A stretch of DNA of 64,000 nucleotides from an uncultured Flavobacteriaceae bacterium (lineage in GTDB: Bacteria > Bacteroidota > Bacteroidia > Flavobacteriales > Flavobacteriaceae). The stretch spans positions 310,001 to 374,000 of the forward strand of contig CANKUU010000001.1 of NCBI GenBank assembly GCA_947486785.1. The letters run 5' to 3'. Positions 35,084 to 44,367 of the stretch are shown in pieces; positions within the stretch are counted from its first letter, which is position 1; every line of letters starts with the position of its first letter. The notes under the pieces were generated by a model. That model had not been told where the DNA came from. It did not search any database and worked only from the letters and a program-made list of their open reading frames with translations. The translations under genes and the position numbers were made by a program.

Positions 35084-36655
35084 TTAATATCCTGGGTTTT
35101 GTACTAAATTTGGGTTTGACAAAATTGCCGTTTCAGGGATAGGGAAAAGATTTAAATTTGAATCTCCACTAATTTCTTTTAAAGACCATGGTTCAGTAAA
35201 TTTTCCGAACCGTACCAAATCATTTCTTCTCCAAAATTCTATATATAGTTCTCTACCACGCTCTTCTAATAGGATATCTTCTGATACGCTAGATAAAGCA
35301 GAAGTGTTAGTTCTTGTTTGTCTAAGCTCATTAACCAATGAGGTAGCATCATTACCCATTCTTAACATTGCTTCCGCTTTCATTAGATGAGCATCAGCAT
35401 ATCTAAACATGATTTGATGTTGTCTAAATGAATTGATTTTATCTTCAGTATCTGTAGGATCAAATGGATGGTATTTGATAATACGCATGCCAGTTTCTTC
35501 TACATTTCCTACCAATGCCGGGATTTCTTTTGAAAAAACTAATGGTCCACCTTGTCTATTTTTTAACGGATTGCCTTGTTCATCGAATTGTTGACCTATT
35601 AAAAAGCCATAACCAATACCTAAATTTTCGTTGTTAGCAGTTGTTGCATCTGGCACCCAACCTCGGCGTTCTTCTTGACCATTACCTGCATAGTTACTGT
35701 TGGGATCACCCTCAAAGGTGTCGTAGAATTCAGAGAGAGTAGAAAAGCCGTTCCAACCACCTCCACCATTATCTGGAGAATTTTGATTATAATGAAGACC
35801 ATTCCATATTCTATTGCCAATTCCTCCTTTTATAAACCAAATGGTTTCAGAATCATCTGTAGGTTCAAATATTTGAAAATAGCCCTCTTGTAAGGCAAAA
35901 CCTTGCGCTTTAATATCATCTACTGCATCTATTACTTTTTGCATGGTAGCATTATCTGTTTCTGTTCCATTATAAACGGATGCATTAAGATATAATTTTG
36001 CTAACAAAAAGTTTACAGCAGCTTTAGTCGCTCTTTCTGTATTAGCTACTCCTGGTTGCCCATCAGGTAATCCATTTAGTGCATCCCGTAAATCACTTTC
36101 AACAAAATTATAGGCCTCTGATCTCGTTAAGACTCTCGGGTTAACTTCGGGTCCTTCATCTACTTCTCTAAAAGGTACTGATCCGAATAAGTCCATAACA
36201 AAAAACATATTAAAAGCTCTTAGGAACTTTGCTTCGGCAAGTGTAGAGGCATCTGGATTACTTTCAATAATTTCAGAAGCTCTGAAAACATTTTGATTTA
36301 AATTATTCCATGCGTTTAGAATAAACAAATGATCAGATTTCCAAGTGTGTGTGTGCATCTGTCTCCATATACCGTTATCTCCCCAATCGGTTCCTCTTGT
36401 AGGAATTAGTAGTACATCTGTTGAAACTTCAGACATTGCGTATTGATTTTCTTGATTAGAAAAATCTCCACCTACCTTATTGTATAGGTCGTTTAGGGAT
36501 GAGGCAGGATCGGCAAGTCCTGGAAAACCTGAATCACCCGTCTCCGCACTTATTATTGAATCGGTTTCTTCTATTTCCAGATCTGTACAGGAAATGAAAG
36601 ATGCTATCACCAAAATAGGGATGATAACTGGTTTAAAAACTGTTTTTAATTTCAT
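35084..36655 (-). CDS. SusD/RagB family outer-membrane glycan-binding lipoprotein
   Basis: A 523-residue SusD-like lipoprotein (signal ends FISC, Cys23). It has the SusD N-terminal segment with NDLYNKVGG, the TPR-like helices containing EAKFLRAFNMF (the family's A..fRA..yf signature), and the C-terminal YADAHLMKAEAMLRMG and ELRQTR helices with ELYIEFWRRNDLVRFG. It should sit over its SusC partner as the surface lid that captures a glycan. It follows susC by 10 bases and ends before a strong hairpin. The glycan is not determined; the LacI-type operator upstream of susC links it to the alpha-glucoside genes. Confidence 0.93.
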   Translation of the reverse strand: MKLKTVFKPVIIPILVIASFISCTDLEIEETDSIISAETGDSGFPGLADPASSLNDLYNKVGGDFSNQENQYAMSEVSTDVLLIPTRGTDWGDNGIWRQMHTHTWKSDHLFILNAWNNLNQNVFRASEIIESNPDASTLAEAKFLRAFNMFFVMDLFGSVPFREVDEGPEVNPRVLTRSEAYNFVESDLRDALNGLPDGQPGVANTERATKAAVNFLLAKLYLNASVYNGTETDNATMQKVIDAVDDIKAQGFALQEGYFQIFEPTDDSETIWFIKGGIGNRIWNGLHYNQNSPDNGGGGWNGFSTLSEFYDTFEGDPNSNYAGNGQEERRGWVPDATTANNENLGIGYGFLIGQQFDEQGNPLKNRQGGPLVFSKEIPALVGNVEETGMRIIKYHPFDPTDTEDKINSFRQHQIMFRYADAHLMKAEAMLRMGNDATSLVNELRQTRTNTSALSSVSEDILLEERGRELYIEFWRRNDLVRFGKFTEPWSLKEISGDSNLNLFPIPETAILSNPNLVQNPGY

Positions 36656-36665
36656 AATATTTTTT

Positions 36666-39600
36666 TTAAAAAGTTGCGTTAAATCCGAACGTAAAGGTTC
36701 TTGGTCTTGGAAACGAAGTGTAATCTATTCCGGCAATTGGGAGGCTATTCAATAAGTCTCCACCCCCAGGAACCACGCTTACTTCTGGGTCTAATCCACT
36801 ATAATCGGTAATAACAAAAAGATTTTGTCCGTTTATGCTAAGTCGCATTGTTTTAAACAAGCCATCTTCTGGTAAAGGCACGTTATAGCCTAAAGAGGCG
36901 TTCTGCAATCTAACAAAATCCCCTTTTTCTAAGAATCTAGTCGAAACTGAAGCTTCTGCAAAACGACCTTCTTGACCAACAAGGTCAACAACCTGTTGTC
37001 TAACATTGTTTCCGCTCCCAAGTTGACCAGCAGTAAAAAAAGCATTTGCAGTATTGTTGTAGATGTAATTACCAAACTGACCATTAAAATAGAGTGACAA
37101 GTCAAGATTTTTGTAATTAGCACTAGTGGAAAAACCTCCGGTAAAATCAGGTAAGGCACTTTTTCCAACAAATTGTTGGTTGTCTGTACCTCCTTCATGA
37201 ATAGGGTTGCCATTTGCATCAAAACCTGTAAATTCTCTTAGATAATATGAAAATAAGGGTTGTCCTGAAGCTAAACGTTGAGAGAAGGCATTTGATAAAC
37301 CGGATCCTCGTATGGCTCCTGCTGAGATTTCGCCATCGAAGTCTTGTATTTCATTTTTGTTATAAGCTACATTAAATCCGGCATTCCAGTTAAAATTTTC
37401 ACTTTGAACTATGTCGTAGTTTAATGCAAATTCAACACCTTGATTTAGAACAACTGCATCTAAATTTTGAAAAAATGTCGGCTGAGGTGAAGGTTGTGCT
37501 GCATTGATATTTAGAAGTAAGTCATTGGTTTCTTTTCTGTAAACGTCTATACTTCCGTTTAATCGATCATTCGAAAAACCAAAATCAAGGCCTAAGGTAT
37601 ACTGCGCAGTTTCTTCCCATTTAAGATCTGGATTAGCAAACTCTACAGTTGTGATGCCTGGTACATTTATATTTCCACCATCATTAACAGATCCGTTAGA
37701 GTATCTTTCGCGACGAATAAAACGTCCATAGCCCAGACCATCTTGATTACCAGTAATACCATAACTTAGTCTTAGTTTTAAGGTTGAAATAGACTCGCCT
37801 ATAAAATCTTCTTCATTTATTTTCCATGCAAAAGCAGCAGAAGGGAAAATACCGTATTGGTTATTTTCTCCAAAACGAGATGAGCCATCAGCCCTTACGG
37901 TAGCGGTAAATAAATATTTGTCAGCAATGGTATAATTTAATCTTGCGAAGTATGATTGTAACTCATCAGTATTGTTAAAAGTGTCTGCGAAAATAGCATT
38001 TACAGGAATGTTAACTGAACCAAGTCTATTTGTTTCAGTAGTTGGTAAAAGCCTATTTACAAAAAGATCTGAGCCAGAATCGTATCCGTATTGTTGGTAA
38101 GGACCTGAAATAAGAGACTCAATGGTACTTGCTGAACTAGATAAGTCACTAGCCATTTGATTTAAATCGGTTGTACTGTAGCCCCAACCTTCAATGTTTC
38201 TGCCTCTAGTGTTAAAATCTTGATATGAAAAACCAACAAGAGCATCTAACATTGAGTTACTAAATTCTTTCTTGTAATTTATCGTAAGTTCCAACAACCG
38301 ATTTTCAAGAATACGATCGTTTAGTGCACCTCTTCCATTACCTTGGGTTCCTCGCCCTACATTAAAAGTATCAGCGGTTAAAGAGGCTTCTCTAGTAGAA
38401 TCAGATTTGTCATACCCTACAGTTACCTTTCCGATTAAATTTTTGGTAAAATCATAATCTGCGGATAAATTGAGCAATAAACGATTAGTGAAATTTAAAC
38501 TTTGCCAATTTTGTAACAAGTTAACTGGATTTATCCGGTCACCAGGGTTAAAATTGGCGTTTCCAGGCCAAGTTGGATTTGCAGAGTAAGCAGCTCCTAA
38601 TAAATCTCCAGTAGAACCAGCACTTCCGCTTAAAGGCGGTGCTTCGTCATTAACTCTTGAAATGGTTCCTTGAAAATTTAATCGTAATTTATTTTCAAAG
38701 AAGCGTTGCGCTAAATTAATTCTTCCAGTAATGCGCTCTTGCGATGATTTTTCAATAACGCCAAATTGTTTACCATAGTTAAACGTAGCACGAATATTTC
38801 CTGATCCGTAATTTTGGGAGTAAGAGACATTATTGTTAGTCGACGCAGAGTTACGAGTAACTAAAGACTGCCAATCGGTATCATTACCTAAATCTGTAGC
38901 AGTACCTCCAAAAGCTTGTACTGCCGAGAGAAATTGTTGTCTGTTTAAGAGATTGTATTCTTCTGCAGGTGATGAAAAACTTGTGTCAGAAGAAAATTCT
39001 ATTGTGCCTCCTTTCGCTCCTCCTTTGCCACTTTTGGTTGTAATAATGACTACACCATTTGCACCACGTGACCCATAAATAGCAGTAGATGATGCATCTT
39101 TTAAAACGCTCATGCTTTCAATATCATTAGGGTTAAGGAAACTTAAAGGATTTCTTGCTGCACTAGTTCCAACACCAATATTTGTGCCTTCTGAAGCGCT
39201 ACTACCGGAAGGAAGTGGAACACCATCTACGACAAACAAAGGATTGTTATTCGATCTTACCGAAGAGGTTCCTCTTATTCGGATTGCAACACCAGAACCT
39301 GGTTCGCCGCTACCTTGAGAAATTTGAACTCCAGCAGTTTTACCTTGTATAAGTTGTTCTGGAGATGATATTACTCCCTTGTTAAAATCTTCTGATGTAA
39401 CAGAAGCAACAGATCCAGTAGCATCCTTAACTGTGGTTGTGCCATAACCAATAACAACAACCTCTTCCAATGCTTGTGCATCTTCTTCAAGTGTTAAATT
39501 AATGGTCGTTTGACCATTTACTGCAACTTCTTTGGTTTTAAAGCCAACATAACTAAATACTAAGGTTGCATCACTACCAGCAGTAATGGTGTAGTTGCCG

Positions 39601-39767
39601 TCAAAATCTGTTTGAGTACCGTTAGTAGTTCCTTTAACCACAACACTGGCTCCAGGCAAGGGGCCATTGGCATCAGAAACAGTTCCAGTTACCTCCTGTG
39701 CTTGCAGAAGTCCGAAGCATAAAAAGGCTCCAAAAACTAACAAGCTTTTTAGTAGCGTAATCTTCAT
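36666..39767 (-). CDS. SusC/RagA TonB-dependent receptor
   Basis: A 1033-residue SusC-type outer-membrane transporter. It has a signal peptide ending LLQAQ, a carboxypeptidase-regulatory-like domain (GPLPGASVVVKGTTNGTQTDFDG), the LEEVVVIGYGT segment before the plug, the plug with IRIRGTSSVRSNNNPLFVVDG, and a C-terminal barrel ending in an aromatic FNATF. It imports a glycan with its SusD partner using TonB energy. I start at the ATG 39765-39767; the longer frame begins with a TTG two codons earlier. It is divergent from the lacI gene. Confidence 0.95.
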   Translation of the reverse strand: MKITLLKSLLVFGAFLCFGLLQAQEVTGTVSDANGPLPGASVVVKGTTNGTQTDFDGNYTITAGSDATLVFSYVGFKTKEVAVNGQTTINLTLEEDAQALEEVVVIGYGTTTVKDATGSVASVTSEDFNKGVISSPEQLIQGKTAGVQISQGSGEPGSGVAIRIRGTSSVRSNNNPLFVVDGVPLPSGSSASEGTNIGVGTSAARNPLSFLNPNDIESMSVLKDASSTAIYGSRGANGVVIITTKSGKGGAKGGTIEFSSDTSFSSPAEEYNLLNRQQFLSAVQAFGGTATDLGNDTDWQSLVTRNSASTNNNVSYSQNYGSGNIRATFNYGKQFGVIEKSSQERITGRINLAQRFFENKLRLNFQGTISRVNDEAPPLSGSAGSTGDLLGAAYSANPTWPGNANFNPGDRINPVNLLQNWQSLNFTNRLLLNLSADYDFTKNLIGKVTVGYDKSDSTREASLTADTFNVGRGTQGNGRGALNDRILENRLLELTINYKKEFSNSMLDALVGFSYQDFNTRGRNIEGWGYSTTDLNQMASDLSSSASTIESLISGPYQQYGYDSGSDLFVNRLLPTTETNRLGSVNIPVNAIFADTFNNTDELQSYFARLNYTIADKYLFTATVRADGSSRFGENNQYGIFPSAAFAWKINEEDFIGESISTLKLRLSYGITGNQDGLGYGRFIRRERYSNGSVNDGGNINVPGITTVEFANPDLKWEETAQYTLGLDFGFSNDRLNGSIDVYRKETNDLLLNINAAQPSPQPTFFQNLDAVVLNQGVEFALNYDIVQSENFNWNAGFNVAYNKNEIQDFDGEISAGAIRGSGLSNAFSQRLASGQPLFSYYLREFTGFDANGNPIHEGGTDNQQFVGKSALPDFTGGFSTSANYKNLDLSLYFNGQFGNYIYNNTANAFFTAGQLGSGNNVRQQVVDLVGQEGRFAEASVSTRFLEKGDFVRLQNASLGYNVPLPEDGLFKTMRLSINGQNLFVITDYSGLDPEVSVVPGGGDLLNSLPIAGIDYTSFPRPRTFTFGFNATF

Positions 39768-40128
39768 AAACAATTAATTTAAGTTTGAGTTAATCTTATT
39801 AATGAACAATTATAGGTAAAAATTTAATGTAAAAAAAATGTTAAATTATAGTTATTGTAAGATTTTGATTTACGAAAACGGTTTCGTGTTAATAACTTTT
39901 TGAAATATAGATATTGTGAATTAGACTATAAAATTATTATCATATTCTAATTTTAGTGGAAATAAGATTCGTAATAATTTCTATTCCGAGATGTTCGACC
40001 TCATTTTGTAGCGGATTGTATTTCTTGTTTTCTCGTTTCATTTTTTTTGAAATGTTAAAACTTTGTTTTTTAAGATAGATACTAGTTTAAAAAAGTAATT
40101 TGCTTTTTTACTTAAAAAAAACACTAGT
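39768..40128. promoter_or_regulatory. susC-lacI divergent regulatory region
   Basis: This 361-base AT-rich gap holds the promoters of both operons. On the minus strand TATAATTG (complement of 39807-39814) is one base off TAnnTTTG, 40 bases before the susC ATG. A LacI-type operator lies at 39872-39887. A perfect 10-base palindrome ACACTAGTGT (40121-40130) overlaps the lacI GTG start. No gene fits in the gap. Confidence 0.55.
39872..39887. promoter_or_regulatory. LacI/GalR-type operator
   Basis: ACGAAAACGGTTTCGT is a near-palindrome (ACGAAA/TTTCGT arms) around a central CG and fits GAAAnCGnTTTC, the typical LacI/GalR-family operator form. It lies 105 bases upstream of susC and 242 upstream of the divergent lacI-type gene, the expected place for an autoregulated sugar regulator. 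I saw only this copy in the window. Confidence 0.65.
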
Positions 40129-41154
40129 GTGAGAAGAAAATTAACACTTAAAGATATCGCTAGAGAACTTGGAGTTTCTATTTCTACGGTTTCAAAGTCA
40201 TTAAAAAATAGTGAAGAAATCGGTAGAGATACCAAAGAAAAAGTGCAAGCTTTTGCTAAGCTTTACAATTATAAGCCTAATAATATTGCCGTTAGCCTTA
40301 AAAATAAGCACACTAAAAATATTGGAGTGATAATCCCTGATATAGTTCATTATTTTTTTACAACTGTTTTTAGGGGTATTGAAAAGTATGCAAACAGCCT
40401 TGGTTACAATGTAATTATTTGTGTTTCTGACGAGTCTTTTGATAAGGAAGTAATAAACACAGAGCTGTTAGCTAACGGAAGTATTGATGGCTTTATAATG
40501 GCTTTGTCTGGCGAAACCCAGTTAAAAAACGACTACCGACACCTTACAGAAGTAACAGAACAGGGAATCCCTTTAGTTCTTTTTGATCGAGTTACAGATG
40601 AAATTAAATGTGATAAAGTGCTGCTTAATGATACTGAAATTGCTTTTGAGGCAGTTTCTAAAATGATTAAGGCAGGTAGAAAGAAAATAGCACTTTTGAC
40701 TACAGAAAATTTTTTTAATGTGAGTATTAATCGGGAATTGGGATATCGAAAAGCACTTGAAGAGCATGGTTTAGCGGTAAATGAAAATCTTATTTTAAGG
40801 TTGCCCTTTAATGAGCAAATTGATGGTATATACCCTTTTGTTTCTAACAATGAGATCGATGCAGTTTTGGCGGTTAACGAAATATTTGCAATTCACGCTA
40901 TGGGTATTCTGCAGAGTAAAGGAATGAAGGTGCCAGAAGATATTTCATTTATAGGTTTTACAAATGGTTTGCTATCAAAATATGCCTCACCTCCTCTTAC
41001 TTCGGTTGCTCAACACGGTGATAGAATGGGAGAACTTGCAGCAAAAATGCTGATAGAAAGAATAGAAATGAATTTTGTTGAAGGTAAAGAAGAGGATTTT
41101 AGAACTGAAATTATTAAAGGAACCTTAATAGAAAGAGAATCAACAGTTAATTAA
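40129..41154 (+). CDS. LacI family transcriptional regulator
   Basis: A 341-residue LacI/GalR regulator. Residues 4-50 are the helix-turn-helix and hinge (LTLKDIARELGVSISTVSKSL), followed by the periplasmic-binding-protein-like sugar domain from GVIIPDIVHYFF onward, including DGFIMA, PLVLFDR and ISFIGFTNG. The start is GTG at 40129; no ATG occurs in frame nearby and the HTH begins at residue 4. It leads the pgmB-GH65-GH13 genes and is divergent from susCD with a matching operator between, so it probably controls both directions in response to a maltose-like sugar or its phosphate. Confidence 0.93.
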   Translation: MRRKLTLKDIARELGVSISTVSKSLKNSEEIGRDTKEKVQAFAKLYNYKPNNIAVSLKNKHTKNIGVIIPDIVHYFFTTVFRGIEKYANSLGYNVIICVSDESFDKEVINTELLANGSIDGFIMALSGETQLKNDYRHLTEVTEQGIPLVLFDRVTDEIKCDKVLLNDTEIAFEAVSKMIKAGRKKIALLTTENFFNVSINRELGYRKALEEHGLAVNENLILRLPFNEQIDGIYPFVSNNEIDAVLAVNEIFAIHAMGILQSKGMKVPEDISFIGFTNGLLSKYASPPLTSVAQHGDRMGELAAKMLIERIEMNFVEGKEEDFRTEIIKGTLIERESTVN

Positions 41155-41173
41155 CTCAACATAATTTTATAAA

Positions 41174-41830
41174 ATGAAAAAAACCGGGTTTATATTCGAT
41201 TTAGATGGAGTTGTTGTCGATACTGCAAAATATCATTTTTTGGCTTGGCGGAAGTTGGCTAATGAGTTAGGTTTTGAGTTTACGGAAGTTCAAAATGAGC
41301 TTTTTAAAGGAGTGAGCAGAAAAAGATGTTTAGAGATTTTGTTGGGTATTGGAGGAATACAAGCCAGTCAAGATCAATTTGATCAGTGGATGATAGAAAA
41401 AAATATTGATTATCTAAACTATATTGAAAATATGGATGCGTCTGAAATATTACCAGACGTGCCAAAAATTTTAGAATATTTAAAAGCTAATGATTATGCA
41501 ATTGCTTTGGGTTCTGCAAGTAAGAATGCTACCGCTATTCTAGAAAAAATTAATTTGATTTCATACTTTGATGCCATCGTTGATGGAAACAACGTAACAA
41601 AAGCAAAACCAGATCCAGAGGTATTTTTAATCGCAGCAAAGAGCATACAAATACAACCAGAGAATTGTGTGGTTTTTGAGGATTCTATGGCTGGTATTGT
41701 AGCCGCAAATACGGCAAAAATGGTTTCGATTGGTATGGGTGACGCTAAAATTCTAGAACAAGCAAATTATAATTTTAATGATTTTACAGAAATTGATATT
41801 GAATTTTTAGAGCTTCTTTCTAAAAGTTAA
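41174..41830 (+). CDS. pgmB: Beta-phosphoglucomutase
   Basis: A 218-residue HAD-superfamily enzyme that converts beta-D-glucose-1-phosphate to glucose-6-phosphate through the beta-1,6-bisphosphate. It shows the nucleophile and acid/base aspartates Asp9 and Asp11 in FDLDGVVVDT, the cap helix with KGVSRKRCLEILL (R-x-x-x-L substrate motif), LGSASKNA, the KPDPEVF lysine and the VFEDSMAGI metal-binding loop. The gene starts 20 bases after lacI and precedes the GH65 phosphorylase, which would produce its substrate; this pairing is the standard bacterial maltose-phosphorylase route. Confidence 0.95.
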   Translation: MKKTGFIFDLDGVVVDTAKYHFLAWRKLANELGFEFTEVQNELFKGVSRKRCLEILLGIGGIQASQDQFDQWMIEKNIDYLNYIENMDASEILPDVPKILEYLKANDYAIALGSASKNATAILEKINLISYFDAIVDGNNVTKAKPDPEVFLIAAKSIQIQPENCVVFEDSMAGIVAANTAKMVSIGMGDAKILEQANYNFNDFTEIDIEFLELLSKS

Positions 41831-41970
41831 TATTTTAATATCACGTAGCAAGATCTCTTCAATTATTTTGAAGCAAACAAGAAAACATTAATTAGTATAA
41901 TAGCTAAAGTCAATACCCTAGGAGGGTGTAAATTAACACACAAGTTTTTCAATAAAATATTAATATAAAA

Positions 41971-44280
41971 ATGAATCAAGATTATATAGAACCGAACGCT
42001 TGGTCGCTTATAGAACAAGGTTTTGATAAAGAGCGAGTAAAATCTTCTGAAAGTCTTTTTAGTATTGGTAATGGGGCTATGGGTCAACGCGCTAATTTTG
42101 AAGAAAAATATACAGGAGAAAGCTTCCAAGGCAGCTATATCGCTGGGGTTTATTATCCCGATAAAACGCGTGTAGGTTGGTGGAAAAACGGTTATCCAGA
42201 GTACTTTGCAAAAGTGTTAAATGCTCCAAATTGGATCGGAATTAATGTTGTGATAAACGGCGAACCTTTAGATTTGAATACTTGTATAAGCATTTCTGAT
42301 TTTAGGCGTGAATTAAATATGAAAGAGGGTTGGTACACTCGATCTTTCAAAGCAGAAACATCAAATAGGCAGCACGTTGCGGTAAAAATAACACGTTTTT
42401 TAAGTCTTGATATTGATGAATTAGGTGCAATTAAATTTGAAATCTCAGCAGTTAACAATGATCTTGAAATTATATTTGAGCCCTATATAGATAGTGGTAT
42501 TACCAACGAAGATAGCAATTGGAATGATAAATTTTGGAACACTACGGCAGTACTATCTAAAGATAACCAAGCATTTATTGAGTCTCATACCATGAAGACA
42601 GAGTTTGCAATCTGTACCTTTATGCAGTCGCAATTGTTTTTAAATGAAGAGCCTATTTCGCTTGAGAGGGTAGAAACTAAAAGCGAACATTTTATATCGC
42701 ATGGTTATAGCTACAAGCTAAAAACAGGAGATACATTAGCACTACATAAATTTGGGGGGTATACGGTTGACCGCAATCATAAAGCTACTGATTTGGTAAA
42801 AGCAGCAAAAGCAACCTTAAAAGCTGCAACCGAAGTAGGTTTTAACGTACTATTAAAAAAGCAAAAATTAGCGTGGGCTCAGATATGGGAAATGAGTGAT
42901 ATCACTATAGAAGGAGATATAAAAGCCCAACAGGGTATTAGGTTTAACATATTTCAATTAAATCAAACTTATACAGGAAAAGATTCGCGGTTAAATATTG
43001 GTCCAAAAGGGTTTACCGGAGAAAAATATGGAGGTAGCACCTATTGGGATACCGAAGCCTATTGTATTCCATTTTACATGGCTACTAAAGATCAAAAAGT
43101 AGCAAGAAATCTTTTAGAGTACAGATATAATCATTTAAATAAGGCTATTGAAAACGCCACTAAGTTGGGTTTTTCCAATGGTGCGGCATTATATCCTATG
43201 GTAACAATGAATGGCGAAGAATGTCATAATGAATGGGAGATAACCTTTGAAGAAATTCATCGAAATGGAGCTATTGCCTTTGCTATTTATAATTATTATC
43301 GTTTTACGGGTGATTATTCTTTTTTGCCAGAAATGGGTTTAGAAGTGCTTATAGGTATAGCGCGATTTTGGCATCAGCGAGCTACTTTTTCTAAAGAAAA
43401 AGAACAATTTGTGATTTTGGGGGTTACGGGCCCTAATGAGTATGAGAATAATGTAAACAATAATTGGTATACCAACTACCTGGCCAAATGGTGTATTAAT
43501 TATACGTTAGAGCAATTGCAAAAAGTAAAAGATGGTTACCCAGAGGACTACCATAGAATAGTAGGTGTTACTAAGCTTTCAGAAACAGAAACCAATCGAT
43601 GGAACAGCGTAGCCAATAACTTATACTTTCCTTATTCAAAAGATCTAGAAATATTTTTGCAACAAGATGGTTTTTTAGATAAAGAATTAATAACTGTATC
43701 TGATTTACCAAAGGGGCAAAGGCCTATTAATCAAAAATGGAGTTGGGATAGAATTTTACGTTCTCCTTACATAAAACAAGCCGATGTTTTGCAGGGTTTT
43801 TATCTTTTTGAAGATCACTTTACTATAGCGGAACTAGAAAAGCATTTTGATTTTTATGAACCTTTTACGGTGCATGAATCTTCATTGTCACCATGTGTAC
43901 ATAGTATTCAGGCTGCAAAATTAAACAGAATGGAGCAGGCTTACAGTTTTTATTTACGTACTTCTCGGTTAGATTTAGATGATTATAACAAAGAAGTTGA
44001 AGAGGGTTTGCATATTACCTCTATGGCAGGTACTTGGATGAGTATTGTAGAAGGTTTTGGAGGAATGCGAGTTATTGATGATAAATTGTCCTTTGCGCCT
44101 AGAATACCAGAAAAATGGAATGCTTTTTCCTTTAAAATTAATTTTAGAAAGCGCATTTTAAAAATAACCGTAGCAGCAAATGAGACAAAATTTCAATTGT
44201 TGGGAGGGCGGCAAGATATGTCAATACGTGTGTTTGGAAAACGTGTAGTTTTACAGCCCAATAAGGTGATTAGGGTTTAG
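41971..44280 (+). CDS. GH65 glycoside phosphorylase, likely maltose phosphorylase
   Basis: A 769-residue GH65 enzyme without a signal peptide. The N-terminal beta-sandwich (FSIGNGAMGQRANFEE) is followed by the (alpha/alpha)6 barrel with YGGSTYWDTEAYCIPFYM, the general-acid region HNEWEITFEEIHRNG (419-433) and GVTGPNEYENNVNNNWYTN. It would phosphorolyse maltose, or a related disaccharide such as kojibiose or trehalose, to glucose and beta-glucose-1-phosphate for PgmB encoded upstream. Maltose is favoured by the GH13 neighbour and family resemblance. A small ACCCT-AGG-AGGGT hairpin lies 43-55 bases before the ATG. Confidence 0.92.
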   Translation: MNQDYIEPNAWSLIEQGFDKERVKSSESLFSIGNGAMGQRANFEEKYTGESFQGSYIAGVYYPDKTRVGWWKNGYPEYFAKVLNAPNWIGINVVINGEPLDLNTCISISDFRRELNMKEGWYTRSFKAETSNRQHVAVKITRFLSLDIDELGAIKFEISAVNNDLEIIFEPYIDSGITNEDSNWNDKFWNTTAVLSKDNQAFIESHTMKTEFAICTFMQSQLFLNEEPISLERVETKSEHFISHGYSYKLKTGDTLALHKFGGYTVDRNHKATDLVKAAKATLKAATEVGFNVLLKKQKLAWAQIWEMSDITIEGDIKAQQGIRFNIFQLNQTYTGKDSRLNIGPKGFTGEKYGGSTYWDTEAYCIPFYMATKDQKVARNLLEYRYNHLNKAIENATKLGFSNGAALYPMVTMNGEECHNEWEITFEEIHRNGAIAFAIYNYYRFTGDYSFLPEMGLEVLIGIARFWHQRATFSKEKEQFVILGVTGPNEYENNVNNNWYTNYLAKWCINYTLEQLQKVKDGYPEDYHRIVGVTKLSETETNRWNSVANNLYFPYSKDLEIFLQQDGFLDKELITVSDLPKGQRPINQKWSWDRILRSPYIKQADVLQGFYLFEDHFTIAELEKHFDFYEPFTVHESSLSPCVHSIQAAKLNRMEQAYSFYLRTSRLDLDDYNKEVEEGLHITSMAGTWMSIVEGFGGMRVIDDKLSFAPRIPEKWNAFSFKINFRKRILKITVAANETKFQLLGGRQDMSIRVFGKRVVLQPNKVIRV

Positions 44281-44367
44281 AAACCTATCGTATAAAAAGT
44301 TTCACGCTAAACCTCTTTTGGCTTTAGCCTTTAAAAGCTGTAAAATCAGATAAATACAATTAAAAAT

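Noticed and set aside
41915-41927. AGGAGG in ACCCTAGGAGGGT as a ribosome binding site for GH65
   Set aside because: It is more than 40 bases from the ATG and part of a small hairpin; Bacteroidota rarely use such sites.
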